The notes below the pieces were generated by a model, which was not told the DNA's origin, searched no databases, and saw only the letters and a list, made by a program, of their open reading frames with translations. Of a stretch of DNA of 15,988 bases, positions 1-7,221 are shown piece by piece (positions within the stretch are counted from its first letter, which is position 1; the number at the start of each line of letters is the position of its first letter). Origin of the DNA: Candidatus Latescibacterota bacterium (GTDB lineage Bacteria > JAAXHH01 > JACQVL01); NCBI GenBank assembly GCA_016209865.1, contig JACQVL010000102.1, positions 1 through 15,988 on the forward strand, in the 5' to 3' direction. The position numbers and the translations under genes are program-made.

Positions 1-3000
1 ACCAGGAGAGAAGAGCAGAACGGACTGATGGCAGGCGCTCAGCCGGTCGGCGAGGTGTTGTCCGACGCCTTCACGGTCCGCAAAGATCAGCCAGCGTCCC
101 GTTTGTTCGGGTCGAACAGACGCGACAGGCCGTGCTTCGTCTTGCTCCCATCGGTACTCATAGAGCATGCTGTCACGGTCTTCAGCGCTCTCCTCCGTTT
201 CCATCAGGGACTGACAACGCACCCCCTGCACGTCGGCCAGGACGCGCCCCGTTTCATCGCACAGTCGAATGTCTCCAGCGACCGTCCGCTCAGTCCGCTC
301 CCCCACACAGGCGTACGCCCATGCGCGGAGGCCGGTCGGATGGTACACCCGGATGCGCTCGACCCGAACGGGAAGGGATATCGTGTCGACCGAAGAGGCG
401 GCTAAGAGCGTCTGAAAACAGGCGTCGAGGAGGGTCGGATGGAGGATATACTCGTCGATGCCGGGCTGGAGTTGCTCAGGAATCTGAACACAGGCGAGTG
501 CTTCGTCGTGCCCGCGCCAGAGATGTTCGATGGCCTGAAAACAGGGCCCGTAGTGGAGTCCGGCCTGCTGGAACTGCTGATAACAGGCATGACCGGACAC
601 TTCGTCTCGACAACGCTGGCGAATCGCATCCAATTCAACCGGCTCAGGAGCGTGACGGTGATCGAGCCGGAAGAGCTTGCCGGTGACGTGTCGAACCCAT
701 GAGGATCGCTCATGCTGTGCCTGGCTGTACACCTCGAACGAGGAGGAAGCCGGGTCGAACACGAGTTGAAGCGCCGGTGGAGGCCCGTCCGTCAGGAACA
801 GCGGCCGGTGGAACTCGACCTCCTCCACGCTTCCCGTGTGACCATCGAGCGCGTCCCGGCCGGCGGCTAAGGCCATCTCCACGTATGCGGCGGCCGGATA
901 GACGGCCGCGCCCTGGACGCGATGATCGGCCAGGTACGCGAGACGGGGCGTGTCGAGTGGCGCATCCCACACCGGCCAGGCGGACTGCAGACGAGCGCCT
1001 AAGAGGGGATGGACTGGCGTTCCCGGCACGGATCGCGCGGAGGGCGCCGGGCCTCCCAGCCGGGCCTGTCGTGAGGCTTCGGACTCCTGCCAGTGCCGCT
1101 CGCGCTGCCAGGGATAGGACGGAAGCCGGACGAACCGGCCGCCGGATGGATAGAGCCGCTTCCAGTCGACCAGGTAGCCCAGAGTGTACAGGATTCCCAG
1201 CGATCCCAGCATCGTCGCGCGCTCAGGCTCCTGACGGCGCAGTGTGTACAGAACCGTGCCGTCCTTCCCGGCGGCGGCGAGACATTCCTGGATGGAGGCC
1301 GCTAAGACGGGATGGGGACCGATCTCCAGAAAAAGGTGAGAGCCAGTCTGGATGAGGGCATCGATGGCCGCGGCAAAGCGGACCGGGGCCCGTACGTTGC
1401 GCCACCAGTAGGCCGCGTCCAGTTCAGAGCCGTCAACCTGCTGGCCGGTCACGGTGGAGAACAGCGGGATGGCCGCAGGTCGGGGCTGCAGGCAGCGCAG
1501 AGACTCGAGCAATTCATCCTGAAGCGGCTCCATCTGAGGACTGTGGTACGGGACGTCCACCTGGAGGAACCGGCAGAACATCCCCTGCGAGGCGAGTGAG
1601 CGGGCGATCTCGTTCAAGGCCTCCGCGTCCCCGGAGAGGGTCACCGCACTGGGGCTGTTGAGAGCAGCGATCGACACACGACCTTCATAATCCCTGACAA
1701 CACACTCTGCGGTTTCGACCGAAAGCCCGATGGCGGCCATCGTCCCGTGTCCGGCCGTTCGCTGCTGAAGACGGCTCCGGTGGTAGACCACCTGAACCGC
1801 GTCCTCCAGACTGAGCGCGCCCGCCGCATGAGCGGCCGCCATCTCCCCCACGCTGTGCCCGACCACTCCATCGGGCACGATGCCCCAGGATCGCCACAGC
1901 GCCGTCAGTCCGACTTGCAGGACGAAATTGGCGGGTTGCGCGACATGCGTCTCCGCGATGCGGGACCGCGACTCCTCCGCCGTCAGTTCCTCGAGCACCG
2001 ACCAGCCTGTATACTGCTGGAAGACAGCATCACACTGCTCGACCGCCTCCCGGAAGACGGGTTCTTCATCCAGGAGTTGCCGTCCCATCCCCCACCACTG
2101 CGGCCCCATCCCGGTGAACACGAAGACGAGCCGAGGGGGTTGACCGGGCGTCTGGTGTCCGGATGAGATCGCCGTCCGGGTTTCTCCTCTGAGAAAGGCT
2201 TCGAGATGTTCGACCAGTTCTTCTCTGGAATGTGCCACGACTGCCAGCCGATAGTCGTGGTGTCCCCGGCGCAGACTCGCGCTGGAGCAGACGTCCCGCA
2301 GCGACGCCTGAGCAGTGGACGCTGTCTCTTTCAGGAATTCCAGATCGGCCCGGACACGCGCCTGGAGCGCGGTCTGACTGCGAGCGGAGAGGGGCAGGAT
2401 GCACGCTCGTCCTGGCGCTGAGGCCTCGTCCCGGCTGTCTGGCAGTGGCGGGGCTTCTTCCACGATGGCGTGCGCGTTCGCCCCCCCAAACCCGAACGAA
2501 CTGACCCCGGCCAGGCGCGGCCCTCGACGAGGAGCGAGCCAGGTCTCCAGCGATCTCGGAATACGCAGCCGCAATTCCTCAAACGGGATGTCGGGGTGAG
2601 GCGTCTCGAAGTGGAGATGAGGCGGGATTTGCTGATGCGTCAGCATCAGCGCGACTTTCATCAGCCCGGCGACTCCGGCCGCCGGTTCGAGGTGGCCGAG
2701 GTTCGTCTTCACCGAGCCGATCACGCAGTCATCCCCAGGCGGACGCGGTTGCCCGAAGACCGCGCCGAGGGCGACGGCCTCGACCGGGTCGCCGGCGGGC
2801 GTGCCGGTTCCGTGCGCCTCGACGTACTGAACCTGTTCCGGGGACACGCCAGCCCGGTCACACGCGGCTCTCAGCAAAGATTCTTGCGCATGCGGGCTGG
2901 GGACGGTGATCCCCCGTGTCCGGCCGTCCTCGTTGACCGCGCTCCCCCGGATGACCGCGTAGATCGGGTCTCCGTCAGCGACGGCGCGAGAGAACGGCTT

Positions 3001-3756
3001 CAGGACGATCAGTCCGGCGCCCTCGCTCCGGACATACCCGTTCGCGCGCGCGTCAAAACTCCGGCACCGGCCGTCGGGGGAGAGCATCGACGCCTGGCTG
3101 AACCCGATCGTCACCTCTGGCTTGAGGAGGACGTTCACCCCGCCCGCGAGGGCGAGCGGACACTCGTCCTGCAGGAGGCTTTGACACGCCAGATGGACGG
3201 CAACGAGGGACGACGAGCAGGCGGTCTCGATCGCCATGCTCGGCCCGTGAAAGTCGAACACGTACGAAACCCGGTTCGCCGCGATGCTCAGATGCCCGCC
3301 CAGGTTGGTGTAAGCGTTAATATCCTGGCGGTCGGTCGGGCTGAGTTGAATGTCGTAGTAGTCGTGAGTCGTGATGCCGATGAACACCCCGGTGTTCGTC
3401 CCGGCCGCGTTCTCCGGCGGCAGTCCGGCGTCCTCCAGCGCCTCCCACGCGACCTCCAGCAAGAGCCGTTGCTGCGGGTCAATCCGGGAAGCTTCTCGCG
3501 GCGCGATCCCGAAGAACTGGGCGTCGAACCGGTCGATCTGCCCGACGAACCCGCCCCATCGGGTGCACATCGTCCCCGGCGCGGCGCGATCCGGGTCGTA
3601 GACCGGACGCAGGTTCCAGCGATCGGGCGGGACGTCCGTGATCGCATCGACGCCGTCCCGGAGGAGCTGCCAGAACGCGGCCGGGCTGTCGGCTCCGCCG
3701 GGGAACCGGCATCCCATCCCGATGATGGCAATAGAGTCTTTCTCGTCACTTGTCAC
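1..3756 (-). CDS. Type I polyketide synthase, KS-AT-DH-(KR start), C-terminus off the left edge
   Basis: This is a modular polyketide synthase that condenses and reduces acyl-CoA units into a polyketide or long acyl chain. The 1252 codons in the window are open to the edge. KS spans about residues 8-435, with the active-site Cys180 in TACSSS, His315 in EAHGTGT and His355 in NLGHLE, so the triad is complete. AT spans about 525-830, with Ser635 in GHSVGE and the selectivity position VPYHS (735-739), which is neither the malonyl HAFH nor the methylmalonyl YASH motif; I cannot assign its substrate. DH starts near HPLLG (916) and has His945 in HxxxGxxxxP and Asp1111 in HPTLLDACFQ, so it looks active. 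The last 40 residues (GRWLIFADREGVG) resemble the structural half of a KR. There is no N-terminal docking or carrier domain. The only plausible start is GTG at 3756, just after an in-frame stop, and it has no clear Shine-Dalgarno. It lies 10 bases after the Nudix stop, so coupled translation is likely. Confidence 0.96.
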   Translation of the reverse strand, partial: MTSDEKDSIAIIGMGCRFPGGADSPAAFWQLLRDGVDAITDVPPDRWNLRPVYDPDRAAPGTMCTRWGGFVGQIDRFDAQFFGIAPREASRIDPQQRLLLEVAWEALEDAGLPPENAAGTNTGVFIGITTHDYYDIQLSPTDRQDINAYTNLGGHLSIAANRVSYVFDFHGPSMAIETACSSSLVAVHLACQSLLQDECPLALAGGVNVLLKPEVTIGFSQASMLSPDGRCRSFDARANGYVRSEGAGLIVLKPFSRAVADGDPIYAVIRGSAVNEDGRTRGITVPSPHAQESLLRAACDRAGVSPEQVQYVEAHGTGTPAGDPVEAVALGAVFGQPRPPGDDCVIGSVKTNLGHLEPAAGVAGLMKVALMLTHQQIPPHLHFETPHPDIPFEELRLRIPRSLETWLAPRRGPRLAGVSSFGFGGANAHAIVEEAPPLPDSRDEASAPGRACILPLSARSQTALQARVRADLEFLKETASTAQASLRDVCSSASLRRGHHDYRLAVVAHSREELVEHLEAFLRGETRTAISSGHQTPGQPPRLVFVFTGMGPQWWGMGRQLLDEEPVFREAVEQCDAVFQQYTGWSVLEELTAEESRSRIAETHVAQPANFVLQVGLTALWRSWGIVPDGVVGHSVGEMAAAHAAGALSLEDAVQVVYHRSRLQQRTAGHGTMAAIGLSVETAECVVRDYEGRVSIAALNSPSAVTLSGDAEALNEIARSLASQGMFCRFLQVDVPYHSPQMEPLQDELLESLRCLQPRPAAIPLFSTVTGQQVDGSELDAAYWWRNVRAPVRFAAAIDALIQTGSHLFLEIGPHPVLAASIQECLAAAGKDGTVLYTLRRQEPERATMLGSLGILYTLGYLVDWKRLYPSGGRFVRLPSYPWQRERHWQESEASRQARLGGPAPSARSVPGTPVHPLLGARLQSAWPVWDAPLDTPRLAYLADHRVQGAAVYPAAAYVEMALAAGRDALDGHTGSVEEVEFHRPLFLTDGPPPALQLVFDPASSSFEVYSQAQHERSSWVRHVTGKLFRLDHRHAPEPVELDAIRQRCRDEVSGHACYQQFQQAGLHYGPCFQAIEHLWRGHDEALACVQIPEQLQPGIDEYILHPTLLDACFQTLLAASSVDTISLPVRVERIRVYHPTGLRAWAYACVGERTERTVAGDIRLCDETGRVLADVQGVRCQSLMETEESAEDRDSMLYEYRWEQDEARPVASVRPEQTGRWLIFADREGVGQHLADRLSACHQSVLLFSPG

Positions 3757-3770
3757 TTGTCACTCGTCAC
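3743..3770 (-). repeat. Heptamer array, four units, between the Nudix and PKS genes
   Basis: Read on the minus strand, this is GTGACGA, GTGACAA, GTGACAA, GTGACGA in perfect tandem. The first unit contains the TGA stop of the Nudix gene (3767-3769). The third unit begins with the GTG used as the PKS start (3754-3756). It belongs to the same repeat family as the arrays at 6154-6277 and 9200-9234. Confidence 0.9.
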
Positions 3771-4540
3771 TGCTCTTGCCGCTCCCCATCCACAGGCATA
3801 AAAAACTCGTACTTCTTGGGGTCAGCATACCCCTCGATCCAGGTCGGCATGAAGCCGGGACTGGTCATCGCGGTCTGTACGATGTGTTTGTTGAAAGAGC
3901 TCACCGTCTCCGCGTTGAAATACTCCTCGACCGGCATCCAGCGGCACTCTTCGATCTCTGAGAGTTGCATGGCAATGTCCTGATGGAGGGGGACCAGACG
4001 GCAGACGAAGTAGATGTCCGACTTGCCGTACCGGTAGCCATGCCAGTGCCGGAGACAGACGAGCGCGTCGAACCGCGTCGGGACGCCCGTTTCCTCGAAC
4101 ACCTCGCGGACGACGCCCTCCACTAAGTGCTCCCCTGGGTGCAAGGCTCCGCCGGGCAGTTTGTAATAGGGTGGGCGGCCTGCTCCCCGGTATTTCTCGC
4201 AGACGACGAGGAGTTCCTGCTTGTCGTTCAAGACCACCCCGCCCGCGCCGATGTAATGGGTGGCATGGACCGGGATGAACGCGTCTTCGACAAGACGGCA
4301 GGTCAGCATCAAGTAGTCGTCGCTGCTGTGATGGAAGACGAACCCGGCGTCGACCGCCACCGGGATCACACTCGATTTTGTGATCGGAATCTCCAACCAG
4401 ACGACCAGGAATCCGTCCCGTTTCCACGCCTCCAACGAATGGAAGAGTTGCTGCCGGAAGACGTCAGGGTCGTGGGAGAGTGCGGCTGGCTTGGGCAGCA
4501 CACCCCCGAAGGCATTGGTGGATGATTCGATGACCTGCAT
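3767..4540 (-). CDS. Nudix hydrolase, NUDT6-like, with pre-Nudix domain
   Basis: This is a 257-residue Nudix-superfamily pyrophosphohydrolase that would cleave a nucleoside-diphosphate-linked substrate; the substrate is unknown. The Nudix box GX5EX7REUXEEXGU is complete from Gly131 to Val153 (E137, R145, E146, E149, E150), so metal-dependent hydrolysis is expected. The first 95 residues are an added domain, with WLEIPI, SVIPVAVDAGFVFHH and DYLMLTCRL, which resembles the N-terminal domain of eukaryotic NUDT6 and related bacterial and plant Nudix proteins. The ATG at 4540 has a good GGAGG 8 bases upstream (4549-4553). The last codon is CAG and the TGA stop is part of a heptamer array. The gene lies 46 bases after the D-aminoacylase-like gene and 10 bases before the PKS. 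The position suggests co-transcription with the PKS, but a role in polyketide supply or housekeeping is only a guess. Confidence 0.93.
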   Translation of the reverse strand: MQVIESSTNAFGGVLPKPAALSHDPDVFRQQLFHSLEAWKRDGFLVVWLEIPITKSSVIPVAVDAGFVFHHSSDDYLMLTCRLVEDAFIPVHATHYIGAGGVVLNDKQELLVVCEKYRGAGRPPYYKLPGGALHPGEHLVEGVVREVFEETGVPTRFDALVCLRHWHGYRYGKSDIYFVCRLVPLHQDIAMQLSEIEECRWMPVEEYFNAETVSSFNKHIVQTAMTSPGFMPTWIEGYADPKKYEFFMPVDGERQEQ

Positions 4541-4586
4541 CAGGGTTTCCTCCGTTTATCACTCATCGTATCGCTGACCGCTTCCT

Positions 4587-6134
4587 TCACCCACGCCGCA
4601 GCACGCGCCCCGGCCGTCGCTCCGTCGGGACACCCCGGTCGATCACAAGTTCACCGTTGACGAACACCCACTCCACCCCCACGGCGGGCTGAATCGGCTC
4701 CTGCCAGGTGGAACGGTCGCAGACCGTCGCCGGGTCGAACACGACCAGGTCGGCCGGCAGTCCTTCCGCGATCCGGCCCCGGTCCTTCAGTCCGAACCGC
4801 TGCGCCGGAAACCCGCTCATCTTGTAGACGGCTTCTTCCAGAGAGAGCAGCCCTCGTTCGCGCACGAACCGGCCGGGCACCTGCACGAAGCAGCCGTAGC
4901 TCCGGGGATGGGGATGCGGGACGTCGTAGACGCCGTCGCTGGCGATCAGCATCCGGGGATGGACGGCCGTCCGGTCGAGCGTCCTCGCGTTCTCTTCGGC
5001 GGGCGTCTGCCAGGGGAAGACGAACGCCTGGACACCGTCTTCTTCGAGCACCAGGTCGTAGGCAAATTCTTCCCACGATTTATTCACGCTCTTCGCCGCT
5101 TCCGCCAGGGTCAGACCGATGAACCGGCCGGATTTCGTGTACCCGACGATCTGGTTGCCACGCGTGCCGAGCTGTTTCCGGAGATGGGTCAGGGACTCTG
5201 ACCGGACCTCCGGTTTTTTCATCCTCTCCAGCACCTCGGCCGGGCCGCCCGCCTGCACCCACATCGGGAGTTGCATCGTGATATGAGTCATCCCCGCCGG
5301 GTAGAGGTACGATTCGAACGTCAGGTCGATCCCGTCCCGGTCGGCCCGGTCGAGGATCGGGCCGGTCTCATCGTCCACCCGCTCGTGGGAGACATGGACC
5401 GGGATGCCCGACTGCCGGGCGAGTTCAATCGTCTCTTCCCACGCCCCCTTCCGGCCGAGGATCTGGTACCGCTGGTGGGCGGCGTAAATCCCCCCATACG
5501 AGGCGGCGACTTTGCAGAGGACGACGAGTTCCTGAAGGGTGGCGTGCGCGCTCGGCTGGTAGTCGAGTCCCAGGCAGAGCACCCCGGCCCCCGCTTCCAT
5601 CCATGCGCGGGTCGTGCGTTCCATCGCGTTCAGTTCATCCTCCGTCGCCGGACGCGGCGCCCAGCCCATCACCCCGAAACGCACGGCACAGTGGGGGACC
5701 TGCGGGTAGACGTTGGCCGGAGAACGGCCGGGGAAGAGGCTGAGGTATGAGTCGATCGTCGGCCAGTCGACCGGAAACTTCGGCGACCCGTAGGCGAATT
5801 GCGTGTAGTGCCACATCTCGCGCGCCTGATCCGGCGGGAGGGGCGCCCAGCCGAACCCGTCCGGGGCTAAGAGCTGCGTGGTGATCCCCTGACGGACGCC
5901 AGCCATCTGATCCCGGCCGCCCAAGAGGGTGCTCTCCGAGTGGACGTGCACGTCGATGAACCCCGGACTGACCGCATGGCCGTGGGCGTCGATCACCCGT
6001 CCCGCGCTCGACGCGTCCAGATCGCCGACCGCCGCAACCCGGTCGCCGACGATCCCGACATCCGCCGGAAACGGCGCTCGCCGGCCGGTTCCATCAACGA
6101 CATGACCTCCACGAATGAGGTAATCGAATTGCAT
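4587..6134 (-). CDS. N-acyl-D-amino-acid deacylase-like amidohydrolase
   Basis: This is a 515-residue member of the amidohydrolase superfamily (D-aminoacylase / amidohydrolase_3 group), which hydrolyses N-acyl amides, typically of D-amino acids, in the cytoplasm. Visible features are the N-terminal beta-sandwich start, the metal motif PGFIDVHVHSES (His63, His65), His220 in YAAHQR, His250 in HVSH, Asp400 in ASDG and the C-terminal ADLVVFDP strand that completes the sandwich. Classical D-aminoacylases have a metal-bridging Cys in a GNCG motif after the GxTT segment. Here that place reads APDGFGWAP, with Asp92 and no Cys, so this is a divergent subgroup and the true substrate is uncertain. The frame stays open 33 codons further upstream, but that part reads through intergenic repeats (HSRESGNP), so I place the start at ATG 6134, which has GGAG 8 bases upstream. 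The gene follows SMP-30 and precedes Nudix, all on the same strand. Confidence 0.92.
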   Translation of the reverse strand: MQFDYLIRGGHVVDGTGRRAPFPADVGIVGDRVAAVGDLDASSAGRVIDAHGHAVSPGFIDVHVHSESTLLGGRDQMAGVRQGITTQLLAPDGFGWAPLPPDQAREMWHYTQFAYGSPKFPVDWPTIDSYLSLFPGRSPANVYPQVPHCAVRFGVMGWAPRPATEDELNAMERTTRAWMEAGAGVLCLGLDYQPSAHATLQELVVLCKVAASYGGIYAAHQRYQILGRKGAWEETIELARQSGIPVHVSHERVDDETGPILDRADRDGIDLTFESYLYPAGMTHITMQLPMWVQAGGPAEVLERMKKPEVRSESLTHLRKQLGTRGNQIVGYTKSGRFIGLTLAEAAKSVNKSWEEFAYDLVLEEDGVQAFVFPWQTPAEENARTLDRTAVHPRMLIASDGVYDVPHPHPRSYGCFVQVPGRFVRERGLLSLEEAVYKMSGFPAQRFGLKDRGRIAEGLPADLVVFDPATVCDRSTWQEPIQPAVGVEWVFVNGELVIDRGVPTERRPGRVLRRG

Positions 6135-6142
6135 TAGGCAAT

Positions 6143-6146
6143 CTCC
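6143..6146 (-). promoter_or_regulatory. Ribosome binding site deciding the D-aminoacylase-like start
   Basis: GGAG on the minus strand, 8 bases before ATG 6134. It supports this start over the upstream in-frame start at 6233, whose extra residues are repeat-derived. Confidence 0.6.
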
Positions 6147-6153
6147 AAATGTA

Positions 6154-6277
6154 GTGACGAGTGACGAGTAAAAGAATGGATTCCCGCTTTCGCGGGAATG
6201 ACAACCTGAGCTGTCATGATGCGCCATTATCACAGAACATCGGTCTTACTCGTCACTTGCCACTCGTCACTTGTCAC
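6154..6277. repeat. Composite intergenic repeat with inverted heptamer arms
   Basis: The left arm (6154-6167, plus strand) is two GTGACGA units followed by GTAAAAG. The right arm (6250-6277, minus strand) is GTGACAA, GTGACGA, GTGGCAA, GTGACGA followed by GTAAG. The inner ends form an exact 11-base inverted repeat, GTGACGAGTAA (6161-6171) against 6246-6256, enclosing 74 bases. Those 74 bases hold an ATTCCCGC palindrome and no gene. The right arm overlaps the end of the SMP-30 gene and contains its TGA stop (6274-6276). Confidence 0.85.
6176..6202 (-). repeat. ATTCCCGC palindrome (dRS3-like short intergenic repeat)
   Basis: ATTCCCGC and GCGGGAAT pair exactly across four bases (6180-6199). In the minus-strand RNA the loop is GAAA, a GNRA-type tetraloop, so the hairpin should be stable. 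Similar ATTCCC-N8-GGGAAT repeats are known as dRS3 in Neisseria and occur widely in other bacteria. No T-tract follows, so I do not call it a terminator. It lies 45 bases before the downstream start codon. Confidence 0.85.
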
Positions 6278-7182
6278 TGCTCCTTCGGCCAGGCGAAGTC
6301 CGCCTTGAATTCCTCCCGCCCCTGGATGTCTAAGGTGATCCTGAAGAGCGCGCCGCCGCGGTACCCGTTGACATAGCCCTCTCGGTCAAAATTCTGCGGA
6401 TCCATACTGCTCGGGTCGAGCAGAATCCCGGCGGTCGTGATGTACAGGTCGTTCAGGTCCTTCCCCCCGAACATCACGCTCGACGTCTGGTACGCAGGCG
6501 TCTGGATACGGCGTTCTTCTTTGCCGTCCGGGTCGAAGCGGATGACGCAATGGCCGAACCAGACGGCCGTCCAGACGAACCCGTCCGCGTCCACCGTCAT
6601 CCCGTCCGGGACGCCCTCCGTGTCCGCCAGCGCCGCGAACTTCCGCCGGTTGCTCATCCGTCCGGTGGCCCGGTCGTAGTCGTACGCGTAGATCGTCCGG
6701 ACGGTCGAGTCGGTGTAATACATCGTCTTGAGGTCGGACGAAAACCCCATGCCGTTGCTGATCCCGACCCCTTCTTCGGCCACCTCGACCGTCCCGTCCG
6801 GGTCGAAGCGGAAGAGTTTACCGGGTTTGTCCGGATAGTACACCCCTCCGAAGGCGCGGCCGTCGGGAGCGGCGATCACATCGTTGAACCGGAGGCGGTC
6901 GCCGTCGTGCGTCTCCCCGTGGACTCTCACCCAATCGTCATCCGATTTCCAGAGGACGACGCCATCCCAGATAAACAGCAACAAGCCGCCTTGCTTGTTC
7001 AGGACGAACCCGCCCACGTTGTCGCCCTGATGGATCGTCTGGTGAGTGTTCGAGGCCGGGTCGTAACTGAAGAGCCGGCCGGTATGGATATCCGTCCACA
7101 GCAACTGCTGAGTGTCCGGGTCCCACATCGGGCCTTCGCCCACCTTGGCGTTCACCTCCGCGACTTTTTCGAGTGTGGCCAT
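6274..7182 (-). CDS. SMP-30/gluconolactonase/LRE-like beta-propeller protein
   Basis: This is a 302-residue six-bladed propeller of the SMP-30/regucalcin family, whose members hydrolyse sugar lactones with a divalent metal. The metal and active-site residues are in place: Glu16 in GEGPMW, Asn100 in RFNDVIAAPDGRAFGG, Asn143 in SNGMGFS and Asp193 in PDGMTVDADG. The C-terminal TSSVMFGGKDLNDLYITTA is the family signature. ATG 7182 is chosen because AAGGAGGAG lies just upstream; the frame runs ten codons further, but those add nothing family-like. The last residue is Gln, followed by TGA inside a heptamer array. With the neighbouring amidohydrolases and glycoside hydrolase it suggests sugar-acid or lactone catabolism. 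The exact substrate (gluconolactone or another) cannot be read from the sequence. Confidence 0.94.
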   Translation of the reverse strand: MATLEKVAEVNAKVGEGPMWDPDTQQLLWTDIHTGRLFSYDPASNTHQTIHQGDNVGGFVLNKQGGLLLFIWDGVVLWKSDDDWVRVHGETHDGDRLRFNDVIAAPDGRAFGGVYYPDKPGKLFRFDPDGTVEVAEEGVGISNGMGFSSDLKTMYYTDSTVRTIYAYDYDRATGRMSNRRKFAALADTEGVPDGMTVDADGFVWTAVWFGHCVIRFDPDGKEERRIQTPAYQTSSVMFGGKDLNDLYITTAGILLDPSSMDPQNFDREGYVNGYRGGALFRITLDIQGREEFKADFAWPKEQ

Positions 7183-7187
7183 CGCAT

Positions 7188-7196
7188 CTCCTCCTT
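7188..7196 (-). promoter_or_regulatory. Ribosome binding site of the SMP-30-like gene
   Basis: AAGGAGGAG on the minus strand, 5 bases before ATG 7182. It is one of the strongest Shine-Dalgarno matches in the window and fixes this start rather than the in-frame one at 7212. Confidence 0.75.
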
Positions 7197-7221
7197 GGTG
7201 AAATGATCTCAATGTGCCTTC

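Noticed and set aside
3743-3770. CRISPR array or origin iterons.
   Set aside because: The units are seven bases in direct tandem without spacers, with only four copies, and no cas or replication gene is near.
2470-3801. Long plus-strand reading frame of 443 codons.
   Set aside because: It is the antisense of the KS domain, which has complete catalytic motifs on the minus strand. The plus-strand translation is Arg/Pro/Asp-rich and matches no family.
6135-6233. N-terminal extension of the D-aminoacylase-like gene.
   Set aside because: The extra 33 codons read through the heptamer and palindrome repeats (HSRESGNP), a typical annotation artefact; a proper ribosome site precedes ATG 6134.
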